NCBI GenBank assembly: GCA_905397405.1
Contig: CAJPVJ010000016.1
Coordinates: forward strand, 1 to 64,000
Length of the DNA stretch: 64,000 nucleotides
DNA from: Oppiella nova
Lineage: Eukaryota; Arthropoda; Arachnida; Sarcoptiformes; Oppiidae
Direction of reading: 5' to 3'
In this document: piece after piece, positions 53,269 to 62,340 of the stretch
Layout: every line of letters starts with the position of its first letter
How positions within the stretch are numbered: position 1 is the stretch's first letter
Translations under genes and position numbers: made by a program
Notes under the pieces: model-generated
The model's input: only the letters and a program-made list of their open reading frames with translations
Database searches by the model: none
Told to the model about the DNA's origin: nothing

Positions 53269-54165
53269 ATGAAAAAATTAATTACGGGTTCGCTAGTGTC
53301 TATTTTAGGGTGTATGAGCTTTGCCTCATTTACATCGCAAACGTTTGCAGGTCAAATTTATTTCTACAAAGACCAAAATGGGACAACCTTACTGACCAAT
53401 CGCAAAAATTCGGATCGTTCACTGCAAAAAGTCAAAGTGACTTATTATAAAGACAGTAATATTCATAGTTATAGCAATTGGGGCAGCTCAGAATCTGCAG
53501 TACTGCCGAGTTATAGTAAAAGTAAAAATTCCTTTGATAGTATTATCCGTCAAGCTGCGCAGACGCATGGTGTGTCTGAAGGCTTAATCAAAGCAGTGAT
53601 GCATACCGAGTCTGGCTTTAATACCAATGCCCGTTCTCCTGTTGGTGCGCAAGGTTTAATGCAACTGATGCCTGCAACGGCTCGTCGCTTCAATGTGTCC
53701 AACTCTTATGATCCACAGCAGAATATTTTTGGTGGTGCCAAATATCTCAGTTGGTTAATGAAACGCTTTAATGGCAATACCAATTTAGCTTTAGCGGCTT
53801 ATAATGCTGGTGAAGGGAATGTAGATAAATACGGCGGTATTCCCCCCTTCCGTGAAACCCAAGACTATGTCAAACGTGTCACCAGTCGTTTAAACAACCT
53901 CTATGCTGGTGGTTTAAATTTATCCGCAAATAATATTGGTACTTCAACCAGTACTGGACAGATCATTGCCCAATCAAATCAAAATGATTTCTCCAATCAA
54001 GTCGAGCCGACACCACAAATCAGCAACAGTTCAAATATTCAACCAGTAAAATATAGTTCTCGACCAATTATTATTGCTTCTGATGGGACTTACACAGATG
54101 CACCTGCGGGTTCTTATTCAACAGCACATGCCAGTGCGACAGCACAAATCACCATTGGCAACTAA
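53269..54165 (+). CDS. Secreted lytic transglycosylase with DUF4124 and SLT domains
   Basis: A 298-residue periplasmic protein. Signal peptide to about 28 (TSQTFA). A DUF4124 domain follows (GQIYFYKDQNGTTLLTNRK). The SLT domain (about 90-200) has the catalytic Glu in AVMHTESGFNTNARSPVGAQ and the GLMQLMPATARRF, AALAYNAGEGNV motifs. The C-terminus is low-complexity and Ser/Thr-rich. ATG at 53269 is chosen; the frame extends upstream to a TTG at 53224 that would put residues before the signal peptide. Cuts peptidoglycan during growth or remodelling. Confidence 0.9.
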   Translation: MKKLITGSLVSILGCMSFASFTSQTFAGQIYFYKDQNGTTLLTNRKNSDRSLQKVKVTYYKDSNIHSYSNWGSSESAVLPSYSKSKNSFDSIIRQAAQTHGVSEGLIKAVMHTESGFNTNARSPVGAQGLMQLMPATARRFNVSNSYDPQQNIFGGAKYLSWLMKRFNGNTNLALAAYNAGEGNVDKYGGIPPFRETQDYVKRVTSRLNNLYAGGLNLSANNIGTSTSTGQIIAQSNQNDFSNQVEPTPQISNSSNIQPVKYSSRPIIIASDGTYTDAPAGSYSTAHASATAQITIGN

Positions 54166-54479
54166 TGATTATCAGAACTTAGAATCCAATAAAGAGCCCT
54201 ATTGAAATAGAAAATAAAGCACGTAATTTGTGCAATTACATATTTTCAACAAATTGCTGAAAAAAATAATGTTTTCTCTAATACAGAGAATCTTTTTTTA
54301 ACTTGCCTATTTTTTTAAATAAATTCTTTATCCACTATCCCTTTCAATTGAATTTATCATTTTTGCCAGCTAGATTTTTCCCTCTTATTCTTGAATTTTA
54401 ATCATCTAAACCTCATATTGAATTTCATGATTTATTTTAATACATCATATTATTTATTATTTATAAGAGGATTCTCTCC
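54166..54479. other. Intergenic region before htpX
   Basis: About 310 bp, AT-rich. Holds the sigma-32-like promoter at 54390-54418 and otherwise nothing recognised. Confidence 0.5.
54390..54418 (+). promoter_or_regulatory. Sigma-32-like heat-shock promoter of htpX
   Basis: CTTGAA, 15-base spacer, CCTCATAT. This is close to the RpoH consensus (CTTGAAA, 11-16, CCCCATNT). It lies 60 bp before htpX, a known heat-shock gene. Confidence 0.65.
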
Positions 54480-55385
54480 ATGATGCGGATTGGTTTGTTT
54501 TTGCTAACCAACCTCGCGGTACTGGTTGTAGCTGGCATTATCCTATCATTATTAGGTGTTGGTAGTTACTACGGCGCTGGCGGTCTTAAATTAGGCAACC
54601 TGATGGTCATCTGTTTAGTGTTTGGTATGGTAGGTTCTTTAATCTCCCTATTTATGTCCAAATGGATGGCGCTAAAAACCACAGGTACTGAATTAATTGA
54701 CCCGAATGCTCCTCGTAACCAAGCCGAAGTTTGGTTATTACAAGAGGTTGCTCAACTTTCACAACGTGCTGGTATTCAAATGCCAGATGTTGGTATTTTC
54801 CCATCTTATCAGTCGAATGCGTTTGCCACAGGTTGGAATAAAAACGATGCACTTGTATCGGTTTCAACAGGTTTGCTTGAACGCATGAACAAAGATGAAT
54901 TGCGTGCCGTGCTTGCGCATGAGATTGGTCACGTTGCCAATGGTGACATGGTCACATTATCCCTTATTCAAGGTGTAGTGAACGCCTTTGTAATGTTCTT
55001 TGCCCGTGTGGTTGGTGATTTTATTGACCGTAATATCTTTGGCCGTCAAGATGGTGAAGCGCCTGGACTTGCTTATTTTGCAATTACCATCGTGCTTGAT
55101 ATCGTCTTCGGTATATTGGCTTCGGCAATCGTAATGTGGTTCTCTCGCTATCGTGAATACCGTGCAGATGAAGCTGGAGCTCAACTTGCAGGTAAAGAAG
55201 CCATGATTTCCGCTTTATTGCGTCTACAGGCTGAATCTGAAATGCCAGATCAAATGCCGAAAGAAATGAAAGCTTTTGCGATCGCAGAAGGTAAAGAGCA
55301 AGGTTTTAGTTTGGCTGCTTTATTCCAAACTCACCCAAGCATCGAGCAACGTGTTGCCGCTTTACGCCAACTCAATTTACCTTAA
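54480..55385 (+). CDS. htpX: Heat-shock zinc membrane protease HtpX
   Basis: Inner-membrane metalloprotease that works with FtsH in membrane protein quality control, 301 residues. Two N-terminal membrane helices (about 4-25 and 38-60), then the zinc site AHEIGH at about 146-151 with the third ligand Glu in [13 protein letters not shown]. Two further helices (about 158-178 and 195-218) lie between. It ends [17 protein letters not shown] as usual. GAGG-like ribosome site (AGAGGATTC) lies upstream. Preceded by a sigma-32-like promoter and followed by a strong terminator. Confidence 0.96.
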   Translation: MMRIGLFLLTNLAVLVVAGIILSLLGVGSYYGAGGLKLGNLMVICLVFGMVGSLISLFMSKWMALKTTGTELIDPNAPRNQAEVWLLQEVAQLSQRAGIQMPDVGIFPSYQSNAFATGWNKNDALVSVSTGLLERMNKDELRAVLAHEIGHVANGDMVTLSLIQGVVNAFVMFFARVVGDFIDRNIFGRQDGEAPGLAYFAITIVLDIVFGILASAIVMWFSRYREYRADEAGAQLAGKEAMISALLRLQAESEMPDQMPKEMKAFAIAEGKEQGFSLAALFQTHPSIEQRVAALRQLNLP

Positions 55386-55423
55386 TCTATACACGCTCGC
55401 TCAATCGTAGTGATCTCATAGAA

Positions 55424-55454
55424 AAACAAAGCCTCCAATATGGAGGCTTTGTTT
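55424..55454. terminator. Terminator after htpX
   Basis: AAACAAAGCCTCC / GGAGGCTTTGTTT perfect stem with a five-base loop. Confidence 0.88.
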
Positions 55455-55535
55455 ATGGGTACATCATATTTTAGTTTTTGCTTTATCCAATATTTACCGC
55501 GCAATTTCTATCTATCTTACTTTCTTACTTTCTTT

Positions 55536-55576
55536 CAATACCAATACCAATACCAATACCAATACCAATACCAATT
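55536..55576. repeat. Hexanucleotide microsatellite (CAATAC), about 6.7 copies
   Basis: CAATAC is repeated head to tail over 41 bp just downstream of the glyoxalase-fold gene's stop codon. Such a run is prone to slipped-strand copy change. Confidence 0.9.
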
Positions 55577-55583
55577 TGAGGGA

Positions 55584-55937
55584 TTAATCTAACTGGATAC
55601 AACGAATTAAACTCCCATTTGGATCAATCACACAAAACATATCAATTTCTTCGAGATACTGAATTTCAGTTATTCGTGCTTCTGGGAATTGTGCCCAATC
55701 TAAACCTTGCCAAAAATGAAACAGATCTTTCAAGACATGTGTTCTTAAGCAAGCACTAAACCATGATTCTTTTGGATTTAAATTGGGGTGATGGAAAAAC
55801 TCAACCAGCAAACTGTCTTTACTTAAGATCATCCATTCTGTGGACTGATAATCACACTGAAAACCTAAGAATGCATAAAATTTACGAGTATGATCAAAAT
55901 CAATAGCAGGAAGGTTTGCCGAAATATAATCTTGCAT
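55584..55937 (-). CDS. VOC superfamily (bleomycin-resistance/glyoxalase fold) protein
   Basis: A 117-residue cytosolic protein with one pair of the vicinal-oxygen-chelate beta-alpha-beta modules. Seen are ISANLPAIDFDHTRKFYAFL with GFQCDY at the start and DMFCVIDPNGSLIRCIQL at the end, typical of bleomycin-binding-like proteins. It may bind a small hydrophobic or antibiotic ligand, but resistance is not shown. ATG at 55937 follows GAGG with 6-base spacing; the GTG at 55943 is less likely. The stop codon is only 8 bp from the CAATAC repeat. Confidence 0.82.
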   Translation of the reverse strand: MQDYISANLPAIDFDHTRKFYAFLGFQCDYQSTEWMILSKDSLLVEFFHHPNLNPKESWFSACLRTHVLKDLFHFWQGLDWAQFPEARITEIQYLEEIDMFCVIDPNGSLIRCIQLD

Positions 55938-55990
55938 GATCACCTCTGTATTTTAATATCTACATTTTCAAATCAATTCAATGTTGGAAT

Positions 55991-56572
55991 TTAAGCACGA
56001 TAGCTTTGATACCAATCCCACAACATATTTACGCCAAACCACATCGCAAGTCCAATCAGGATTAAAACAATCAAGCCTAAAATATCGGGAATATGAATCC
56101 AAATCCAAGCAATGACAGGATTACGCCAAAATGCGGAATGCTGTTGCTTTTGTTCTAGCTTCTCATGTAAAAATGGGTGAACCACATGATCATCGCTATA
56201 AATCTGATATTCTTCTTGAATATGGTCATGTACAACGTCTAAAGCTCTACGACTGGGCCGAATAAAAATATCAAATAAAGTTCCAGCGATCGGTATACAC
56301 CCCACAACGCCGTCAATCACAGCCAGTTTTAATACCCCATTGAGTTTAGCTTGAGGCACGCCAATCTGTTTGGCTTTATAAACTGCATAGCAAGTCAGCA
56401 CAAAACCCGCGACATCACCAGCAATCGGTATGGTACTGAGTGCAGCATCAGCCCCAACCCCTTGCTTGGTAAATGGAATACGTACCACCGAATCCATCAT
56501 ATTGGCAAATTTAGCCAAATCTCGTTCAAGTTTAATGACTTCTTGAGTAGATAATTTTTTTTCTGTACCCAT
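55991..56572 (-). CDS. DUF4112 family membrane protein
   Basis: A 193-residue inner-membrane protein. The DUF4112 region (about 15-115) is LAKFANMMDSVVRIPFTKQG, GADAALSTIPIAGDVAGFVL and VIDGVVGCIPIAGTLFDIFI with two membrane segments; the repeated IPIAG motif is typical. A second hydrophobic helix at the end (PDILGLIVLILIGLAMWFG) anchors the C-terminus. Function is unknown. It lies 50 bp from the VOC gene on the same strand and may be transcribed with it. Confidence 0.85.
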   Translation of the reverse strand: MGTEKKLSTQEVIKLERDLAKFANMMDSVVRIPFTKQGVGADAALSTIPIAGDVAGFVLTCYAVYKAKQIGVPQAKLNGVLKLAVIDGVVGCIPIAGTLFDIFIRPSRRALDVVHDHIQEEYQIYSDDHVVHPFLHEKLEQKQQHSAFWRNPVIAWIWIHIPDILGLIVLILIGLAMWFGVNMLWDWYQSYRA

Positions 56573-56681
56573 AAAGATTTCAATTTTTTTGACATGGTTA
56601 AGTTAAATTGATCATACCCAATAAATTCAGTATGTTGTGTATAAGTTTAATATTTACAGTAGCAAAATTTTATCTACGCAA

Positions 56682-56720
56682 TAAAAAAAGCTGAGCCCTC
56701 TTTTAAAGTACTCAGCCTTT
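56682..56720. terminator. Terminator between DUF4112 and L,D-transpeptidase genes
   Basis: AAAAAGCTGAG / CTCAGCCTTTT arms with a loop of about 14 bases. Suits the L,D-transpeptidase transcript on the minus strand. Confidence 0.6.
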
Positions 56721-56737
56721 TCGGATATACAACGGGA

Positions 56738-57769
56738 TTAATCTAAGAACTTAACCACGGTCCCCGGTTGAACCTTGCGACCTAAATCATTGGCATCCCA
56801 ATTGGTCAAACGAATACAACCATGAGAAGCGGTCTTTGAAATTAATGAAGGATTCGGTGTACCATGAATACCAAATGTCGGTTTACTTAAAGCAATCCAC
56901 ATATTACCAACAGGACCATTTGGGCCAGGCGGTAATGCCAGCTTTTGACGGTTGCTCCCTTGAACAAAGTTTTTCGGGTTATAACCATAGACAGGGTTTG
57001 GTGCAACTTTAATGACCTTATGCGTCCCTTTCGGGGATGGTGTACCAGAACCCCCAATTGTGGCAGGAAAAGATGCAATCATTTGATTTGTACTATTATA
57101 TAAATAAAGTTGTCGAGCAGGCTTATGCGCAATAATTAAGGCCACACCTTCAGGCAAATCATTACGTACGATCGGTACATTGATAGTTTCGCCTACTTTT
57201 TTAAAGTTAGCTTTTGGATTGAGTTGTTTAAGAAAGTCTTCATCAATATGAAACTTTTCACCTAACATTTCACTCACACGGGTGTAATACAAACCCGGCA
57301 TTTTTGCTTGTTGGGCATAATTTCGCGGAATTGCTTTGGCATAAGGTCCTTTAATATCCGCGGCAGTAATTTGATAAGTTCCAAACGCTGCAGTTTTTTG
57401 ATTTTTTAACAAACTGTCCCAAGTCTGTTTATCCAGTTCACCACTAATTGGTAAACTTTTAATCTGTTGATACGCGGCAAGTGCTTTTAAAAAGTTCTTG
57501 CCACTTTTACCGTCGATTGGCCCAGGCGAAGCATGTAAATTATTGAGCATCACTTGTGCACGGGCATAAACGGGGAATTGTCCTCTGCCAATATTTTCTG
57601 ACCAATTGGCTGTATTGATACTATTGACTGACCAATCTTGTTTTAAGTCCGCTTTTATCGCTTCTTGACTTTTATCAGCTTTAACATTTTGTTTGGCAAA
57701 AATTTGACTTTGAATATTTAAACCCACAAGACACATGATGCAAATCAGGTTTGGCAGAAACTTGCCCAT
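56738..57769 (-). CDS. L,D-transpeptidase (YkuD domain) with peptidoglycan-binding region
   Basis: Periplasmic enzyme that makes 3-3 cross-links in peptidoglycan or links proteins to it, 343 residues. Signal peptide to about 25 (IQSQIFA). A peptidoglycan-binding domain (about 60-115: GKSGKNFLKALAAYQQIKSL) is followed by a LysM-like stretch (DEDFLKQLNPKANFKKVGET). The YkuD domain runs from about 200 to the end: GGSGTPSPKGTHKV, IHGTPNPS and the catalytic cysteine motif SHGCIRL. Length and order fit YcfS/ErfK-type enzymes. Single gene. Confidence 0.92.
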   Translation of the reverse strand: MGKFLPNLICIMCLVGLNIQSQIFAKQNVKADKSQEAIKADLKQDWSVNSINTANWSENIGRGQFPVYARAQVMLNNLHASPGPIDGKSGKNFLKALAAYQQIKSLPISGELDKQTWDSLLKNQKTAAFGTYQITAADIKGPYAKAIPRNYAQQAKMPGLYYTRVSEMLGEKFHIDEDFLKQLNPKANFKKVGETINVPIVRNDLPEGVALIIAHKPARQLYLYNSTNQMIASFPATIGGSGTPSPKGTHKVIKVAPNPVYGYNPKNFVQGSNRQKLALPPGPNGPVGNMWIALSKPTFGIHGTPNPSLISKTASHGCIRLTNWDANDLGRKVQPGTVVKFLD

Positions 57770-58294
57770 ATAAAGCTCTCTATTAACTCAATATTATAAT
57801 TGATGTACTTATCTAATAAACTATTGTATTACAGATACATAGTATACTGATCTCGAACAATAAAAGCGACGTCACACACACCTTGAGCCGATTATTTATA
57901 TTCTCAAGGCTTTAAACACAATTGTATAAGGTCAATAGCGTGTTTATTCATAAAATGAAAGTTATGTATGTTCGAAGTTTATCTTTGTATGACTTTATTA
58001 TCATTTTTTAAGAAAAATATGCAATAGTACATTTTGACTATTTAATCATTTAAAAACGGTAATTTTAAAATAAATTCAAAATAAGCAATTGAAAATCATT
58101 ACCATGTTATACAGTTGTAGATTTTCTACTCAGCATTAGCACCCAATCATGACACATACATGACCAATCCGAACAAAATATAAGCTTTAGATTTGTTTTT
58201 AATCATTTAATTTGAATTATTGATTAGAAATAGCTGTTATCATTTTAAAGTGTTATAGATTATCATCTCATTTATTTTGTCAGTAAGAATTGCC
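57770..58294. other. Divergent promoter region before pyrC
   Basis: About 520 bp without genes. A TTGAAT, 17-base spacer, TGTTAT pair near 58210-58240 is a possible pyrC promoter. No PurR- or UTP-type attenuator was recognised. Confidence 0.4.
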
Positions 58295-59329
58295 TTGAAT
58301 ACGATCACTTTGCTTCAGCCAGATGACTGGCATGCCCACCTGCGTGATGGTCTTGCCTTAAAACGTACAGTTCCAGATCTAGCCAAACAATTTGCCCGTG
58401 CGATTTGTATGCCGAACCTCGTTCCACCTGTGAAAACTGTAGATGAAGCGAATGCTTATCGTGACCGTATTATGGCACATGTCCCTGAAGGGGTTGATTT
58501 TGACCCACGTATGGTACTGTATTTTACCGACCATACTTCTCCAGATGAAGTTCGCAAAATCAAAGAGTCTCAATTCGTCAATGCAATTAAACTCTATCCT
58601 GCTGGTGCAACAACCAACTCGGATAATGGTGTCAGTGACATTCGTAAAGTCTATGCAGTGATTGAACAGCTTGAAGAACATCAAGTGCCATTACTATTAC
58701 ATGGTGAAGTTACCCATCAGCATGTGGATATTTTTGACCGTGAAAAACGCTTTTTAGACGAAGTACTTTCACCGTTACTGAAACAATTTCCGCAATTAAA
58801 ATTGGTGTTAGAACATATTACCACCAGTGAAGCCGCGCATTTTGTGCTTGAACAAGATCGTAATGTTGCTGCGACGATCACACCACAACATTTAATGTTT
58901 AACCGTAATGATATGTTGGTCGGTGGTATAAAACCGCACTTTTATTGTTTACCGATTTTAAAGCGTCAAACTCATCAACAAACTTTACTTGAAGTTGCCA
59001 CTAGCGGAAGTCCTAAGTTTTTCTTAGGTACTGATAGTGCGCCACATTCTAAAAATGCCAAAGAAAATGCATGTGGTTGTGCAGGTTGCTATAGTGCACC
59101 TACAGCAATTGAGCTTTATGCTCAGGCTTTTGATCAAGTCAACAAAATCGAACGCCTAGAAGGTTTTGCCAGTATGTTTGGTGCAGACTTCTATGGTTTG
59201 CCTCGCAACACAAATAAGATTACCCTTGTCAAAGAAGATCAGGTAATCCCTGAAAGTTTAGATTATTTGGATGGTGAACACATTATTCCACTTTATGCTG
59301 GAAAAACCATCCAATGGAGAAAGGTGTGA
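58295..59329 (+). CDS. pyrC: Dihydroorotase PyrC
   Basis: Zinc enzyme that forms dihydroorotate from carbamoyl-aspartate in pyrimidine synthesis, 344 residues. The metal-binding HxH is in [11 protein letters not shown] at about 8-18. The carboxylated Lys is in [13 protein letters not shown], further ligands in LLHGEV and LVLEHIT, and the catalytic Asp in LGTDSAPHS. There is no ATG at the start: the frame begins with TTG at 58295 (TTGAATACG) or at 58277. The former gives [13 protein letters not shown], the usual PyrC N-terminus. Overlaps rnt by 16 bp, so the two are coupled. Confidence 0.93.
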   Translation: MNTITLLQPDDWHAHLRDGLALKRTVPDLAKQFARAICMPNLVPPVKTVDEANAYRDRIMAHVPEGVDFDPRMVLYFTDHTSPDEVRKIKESQFVNAIKLYPAGATTNSDNGVSDIRKVYAVIEQLEEHQVPLLLHGEVTHQHVDIFDREKRFLDEVLSPLLKQFPQLKLVLEHITTSEAAHFVLEQDRNVAATITPQHLMFNRNDMLVGGIKPHFYCLPILKRQTHQQTLLEVATSGSPKFFLGTDSAPHSKNAKENACGCAGCYSAPTAIELYAQAFDQVNKIERLEGFASMFGADFYGLPRNTNKITLVKEDQVIPESLDYLDGEHIIPLYAGKTIQWRKV

Positions 59330-59973
59330 CAACTGAAACATTACCTGTGATTGGACAACGCTTTCGTGGTTTTTTACCCGTTGTGGTTGACGTTGAAACA
59401 GCAGGTTTTAATGCAGATACCGATGCATTGCTTGAAATCGCATGCATCCCGATTGTGTATGATGCTGAAGGAAAATTTGTTCCAGGTGAAGCACATCATG
59501 CGCACATCAATCCTTTTGAAGGTGCAAATTTAGATCGTCGCTCTTTGGACTTTATTGGTGTAGATCCATTTAATCCAATGCGTATGGCAATGGCTGAAGA
59601 CGAGAAAACCGCATTAAAGCGTATTTTTAAGGCGGTTAATGAAGTACGTCGTCAACAACATTGTACCCATGCGGTCTTGGTCGGACACAATGCCCATTTT
59701 GATTTAGGCTTTCTAAGAGCTGCAATTGCGCGAACTGGCAGTAAAAATCAAAACCCTTTTCATAGTTTTTCTGTATTTGATACTGTGACTTTAAGTGCGG
59801 TCATGTTTGGTCAAACTGTTTTGGCTAAATCATGTATTCAAGCTGGAATTGAGTTCGATGGTAAAGAGGCTCACTCGGCCTTGTACGATACTCAAAAGAC
59901 GGCTGAACTGTTTTGCTATATTTTGAACAAACTCGCACCTCACTTACTTGACAATTTGGTGGCGGATCAATAA
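59314..59973 (+). CDS. rnt: Ribonuclease T
   Basis: 3'-5' exoribonuclease of the DEDDh group that trims tRNA and other stable RNA, 219 residues. Catalytic residues are visible: D and E in [11 protein letters not shown] in [11 protein letters not shown] and H/D in [23 protein letters not shown]-like ([20 protein letters not shown]) is a family signature. Starts inside the end of pyrC. Its 3' end contains the -35 region of the following tRNA-Glu promoter, so gene and promoter overlap. Confidence 0.95.
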   Translation: MEKGVTTETLPVIGQRFRGFLPVVVDVETAGFNADTDALLEIACIPIVYDAEGKFVPGEAHHAHINPFEGANLDRRSLDFIGVDPFNPMRMAMAEDEKTALKRIFKAVNEVRRQQHCTHAVLVGHNAHFDLGFLRAAIARTGSKNQNPFHSFSVFDTVTLSAVMFGQTVLAKSCIQAGIEFDGKEAHSALYDTQKTAELFCYILNKLAPHLLDNLVADQ

Positions 59974-59976
59974 GAT
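59948..59976 (+). promoter_or_regulatory. Promoter of tRNA-Glu copy 1, inside the rnt 3' end
   Basis: TTGACA, 17-base spacer, TAAGAT. The -10 includes the rnt stop codon. The tRNA begins 17 bases further on, the same spacing as at copy 2. Confidence 0.75.
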
Positions 59977-59993
59977 ATCGCCATCTTCTAAAC

Positions 59994-60069
59994 GACCCTA
60001 TCGTCTAGAGGCCTAGGACATCGCCCTTTCACGGCGGTAACCGGGGTTCGAATCCCCGTAGGGTCGCCA
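59994..60069 (+). tRNA. tRNA-Glu (UUC anticodon), copy 1
   Basis: A 76-base tRNA with encoded CCA: acceptor GACCCTA / TAGGGTC, anticodon loop CTTTCAC giving UUC, T loop GTTCGAATC. Identical in sequence to the copy at 61930-62005. Confidence 0.97.
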
Positions 60070-60219
60070 TCTAATTATTCTTATAATTCCTTTCTCTTTT
60101 TTTGATCTTCTTGATTCAATTATTTTATTTCATCCCTTTTCTTTAGACTTTAGAAGCTGATGGTTTATTTTATTTTGTCAATTTTGGCATTTTAATCTAA
60201 AATATCTCTTTAAAGTTCA

Positions 60220-61659
60220 ATGACATCAAATATGCAATCACCTGATCAATCGAATCAGCACACTGTCGCTGATGGGCAAACTATTGTCTTAAAAAGATCC
60301 ATGACCAAACGCCACCTGATCATGTTGTCATTAGGCGGTGCGATTGGTACAGGCTTATTTTTAAGTTCAGGTGAAGTGATTGCACAAGCTGGGCCGATTG
60401 GCGCTGTGATTGCCTATATTATCGGTGGTTTAATTGCCTATATGGTAATGCTGTGCTTAGGCGAACTTGCCGTCAATCAGCCTGTGACCGGATCTTTTGG
60501 TGCTTTTGCAGCTAAAAATATTGGACCGGGTACAGGCTACATGGTGTCATGGATGTACTGGCTTGGCTGGTCTGCCACCTTGGGGACTGAATTTACCGCA
60601 GCAGCCATGCTGATGCAGGAATGGTTTCCAACAACCTCCATCTGGTTATGGACCCTAGTCTTTATTGTTGCCGTCTTGATTTCCAATCTAACCTCAACAC
60701 GCTTTTTTGCAGAGTCCGAGTTTTGGTTGTCTTTTGTTAAAGTTGCAACGGTACTAGTATTTATCTTACTCGGCCTAACCGCAATATTTGGATTAATTCC
60801 CTTCCATGGGCATGAAACTGCACCTTTATTCAGTAATTTAACCGCACATGGCTGGTTACCCAATGGTTTATTTCCTATTTTTGCCACCATGCTGATTGTA
60901 AATTTTGCCTTTAATGGTACTGAGATGATTGGGATTGCTGCTGGTGAAACTGAAAATCCTGAAAAAAATGTCCCGAAAGCAATTCATGCTGCGGTTTGGC
61001 GGTTAATGATTTTCTTTGTTGGTACCATTATTGTCATCAGTTCATTATTACCCTATCAAGATGCTGGCCTAGCCGCGCATGGTGAAGGGATCAGTAATAG
61101 TCCCTTTGTTTCTGTATTTAACTTGATTGGAATTCCTTACGCAGAAGACATCATGCGTTTTGTGATCATTACAGCGCTTTTGTCCACTGCTAATTCAGGA
61201 CTATATGCGGCATCTCGTATGATGTGGGCGCTTTCAATTCAAAAACAATTACCTCGAGTTTTTTCCAAACTGACCAAATCAGGTACCCCTGTTGTTGCAA
61301 TTTTTGTGACCATGATTGGGGGTTTACCCGGTTTACTGTCGGAGCAATTTGGCGCAGATGTGATCTTTAAAAACTTACTCGGCGTGGCAGCATTTACCAT
61401 GGTTATCGTGTGGATGAGTATTTGCTGGAGTCAGTTTAATTTCCGTCGTAAATGGCTAGCCAGCGGTAAAACACTGGCTGATTTAAAATTTAAAACGCCG
61501 TGGTATCCCGTTGTACCAATTCTTGGCTTTATCACTTGTACCGCAACCGGTTTAAGTATGGCAGCAGATCCAGAAATGCTTTCTGGCTTTATTGGTTGTT
61601 TAGTGTTTATGGCAGCATGTTATGCAACTTATTACTGGCTTTATCATCAGAAAAATTAA
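60220..61659 (+). CDS. Amino-acid permease (APC superfamily, AAT type), copy 1
   Basis: A 479-residue inner-membrane amino-acid:proton symporter with 12 helices. It opens RSMTKRHLIMLSLGGAIGTG with the substrate-site GGAIGTGLFL (about 40-50). Other family signatures are EFTAAAMLMQEWFP, NFAFNGTEMIGIAAGETENP and TANSGLYAASRMMWALS. It fits the GabP/ProY/LysP group, so exact substrate is uncertain. It follows tRNA-Glu by 150 bp and is a close paralogue of the permease at 62341, which also follows a tRNA-Glu. A terminator lies at 61683. Confidence 0.9.
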   Translation: MTSNMQSPDQSNQHTVADGQTIVLKRSMTKRHLIMLSLGGAIGTGLFLSSGEVIAQAGPIGAVIAYIIGGLIAYMVMLCLGELAVNQPVTGSFGAFAAKNIGPGTGYMVSWMYWLGWSATLGTEFTAAAMLMQEWFPTTSIWLWTLVFIVAVLISNLTSTRFFAESEFWLSFVKVATVLVFILLGLTAIFGLIPFHGHETAPLFSNLTAHGWLPNGLFPIFATMLIVNFAFNGTEMIGIAAGETENPEKNVPKAIHAAVWRLMIFFVGTIIVISSLLPYQDAGLAAHGEGISNSPFVSVFNLIGIPYAEDIMRFVIITALLSTANSGLYAASRMMWALSIQKQLPRVFSKLTKSGTPVVAIFVTMIGGLPGLLSEQFGADVIFKNLLGVAAFTMVIVWMSICWSQFNFRRKWLASGKTLADLKFKTPWYPVVPILGFITCTATGLSMAADPEMLSGFIGCLVFMAACYATYYWLYHQKN

Positions 61660-61682
61660 GTCGCATTGTAAATCACTGATCA

Positions 61683-61705
61683 GCCCGTATTCATACGGGC
61701 TTTTC
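61683..61705 (+). terminator. Terminator after permease copy 1
   Basis: GCCCGTAT / ATACGGGC stem with a short loop and TTTT tail. Confidence 0.85.
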
Positions 61706-61883
61706 TATTTTAGGCTTTTAATCCGCAGCATAATTTTTAAGTGATTCATATATAAATCAAGCTGTTTTCATTTGATTTGGATTCTTCTAAAAACAAAAAA
61801 TAGCTTTCTGGCTAAATTAAAAACAAATACATGATGATTCGCTTATAGATTCATCAGTTAAACGCTTTTTCGATAAATCCATT

Positions 61884-61912
61884 TTGACAAAAATGTCTTT
61901 TATCCTTAATAT
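61884..61912 (+). promoter_or_regulatory. Promoter of tRNA-Glu copy 2
   Basis: TTGACA, 17-base spacer, TAATAT: near consensus. The tRNA starts 17 bases after the -10. Confidence 0.85.
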
Positions 61913-61929
61913 ACGCATCACCTCATTAC

Positions 61930-62005
61930 GACCCTATCGTCTAGAGGCCTAGGACATCGCCCTTTCACGGCGGTAACCGGGGTTCGAATCCCCGTAGGGT
62001 CGCCA
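61930..62005 (+). tRNA. tRNA-Glu (UUC anticodon), copy 2
   Basis: Identical 76-base tRNA-Glu. Terminator at 62041 follows. Its own strong promoter is at 61884. Confidence 0.97.
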
Positions 62006-62040
62006 TATTTGAGAAGGTTGTTAAAATAAAACTTTCTCGT

Positions 62041-62075
62041 AAAAAAGCCTGAGCAATACGACTCAGGCTTTTTTA
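62041..62075 (+). terminator. Terminator of tRNA-Glu copy 2
   Basis: AAAAAAGCCTGAG / CTCAGGCTTTTTT with a seven-base loop. Confidence 0.88.
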
Positions 62076-62340
62076 TATCTATCGTATTTTAAAGCAGTTA
62101 AAAACCACCATCCCTTCATATTTAAAAGGTTGTTTTTTCATCAATAATCTGGATTTTTAATTTAAAATAATCAGTGCAGAGTTAAATATAAATAATTGAT
62201 TTAAATATTTATTTATAAAAACCATAAAATCGCGGTGATTTATAGTATTGCTTATTGAGCATTAGCAACACTCAATCATTGCACTATTTATGAATTGGGC
62301 TAAAATAGCGCGCTTCTTGTTTTATTTCCATCTGAAGCTT

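Noticed and set aside
55536-55576. CRISPR-like repeat
   Set aside because: Units are only 6 bp without spacers; it is a microsatellite.
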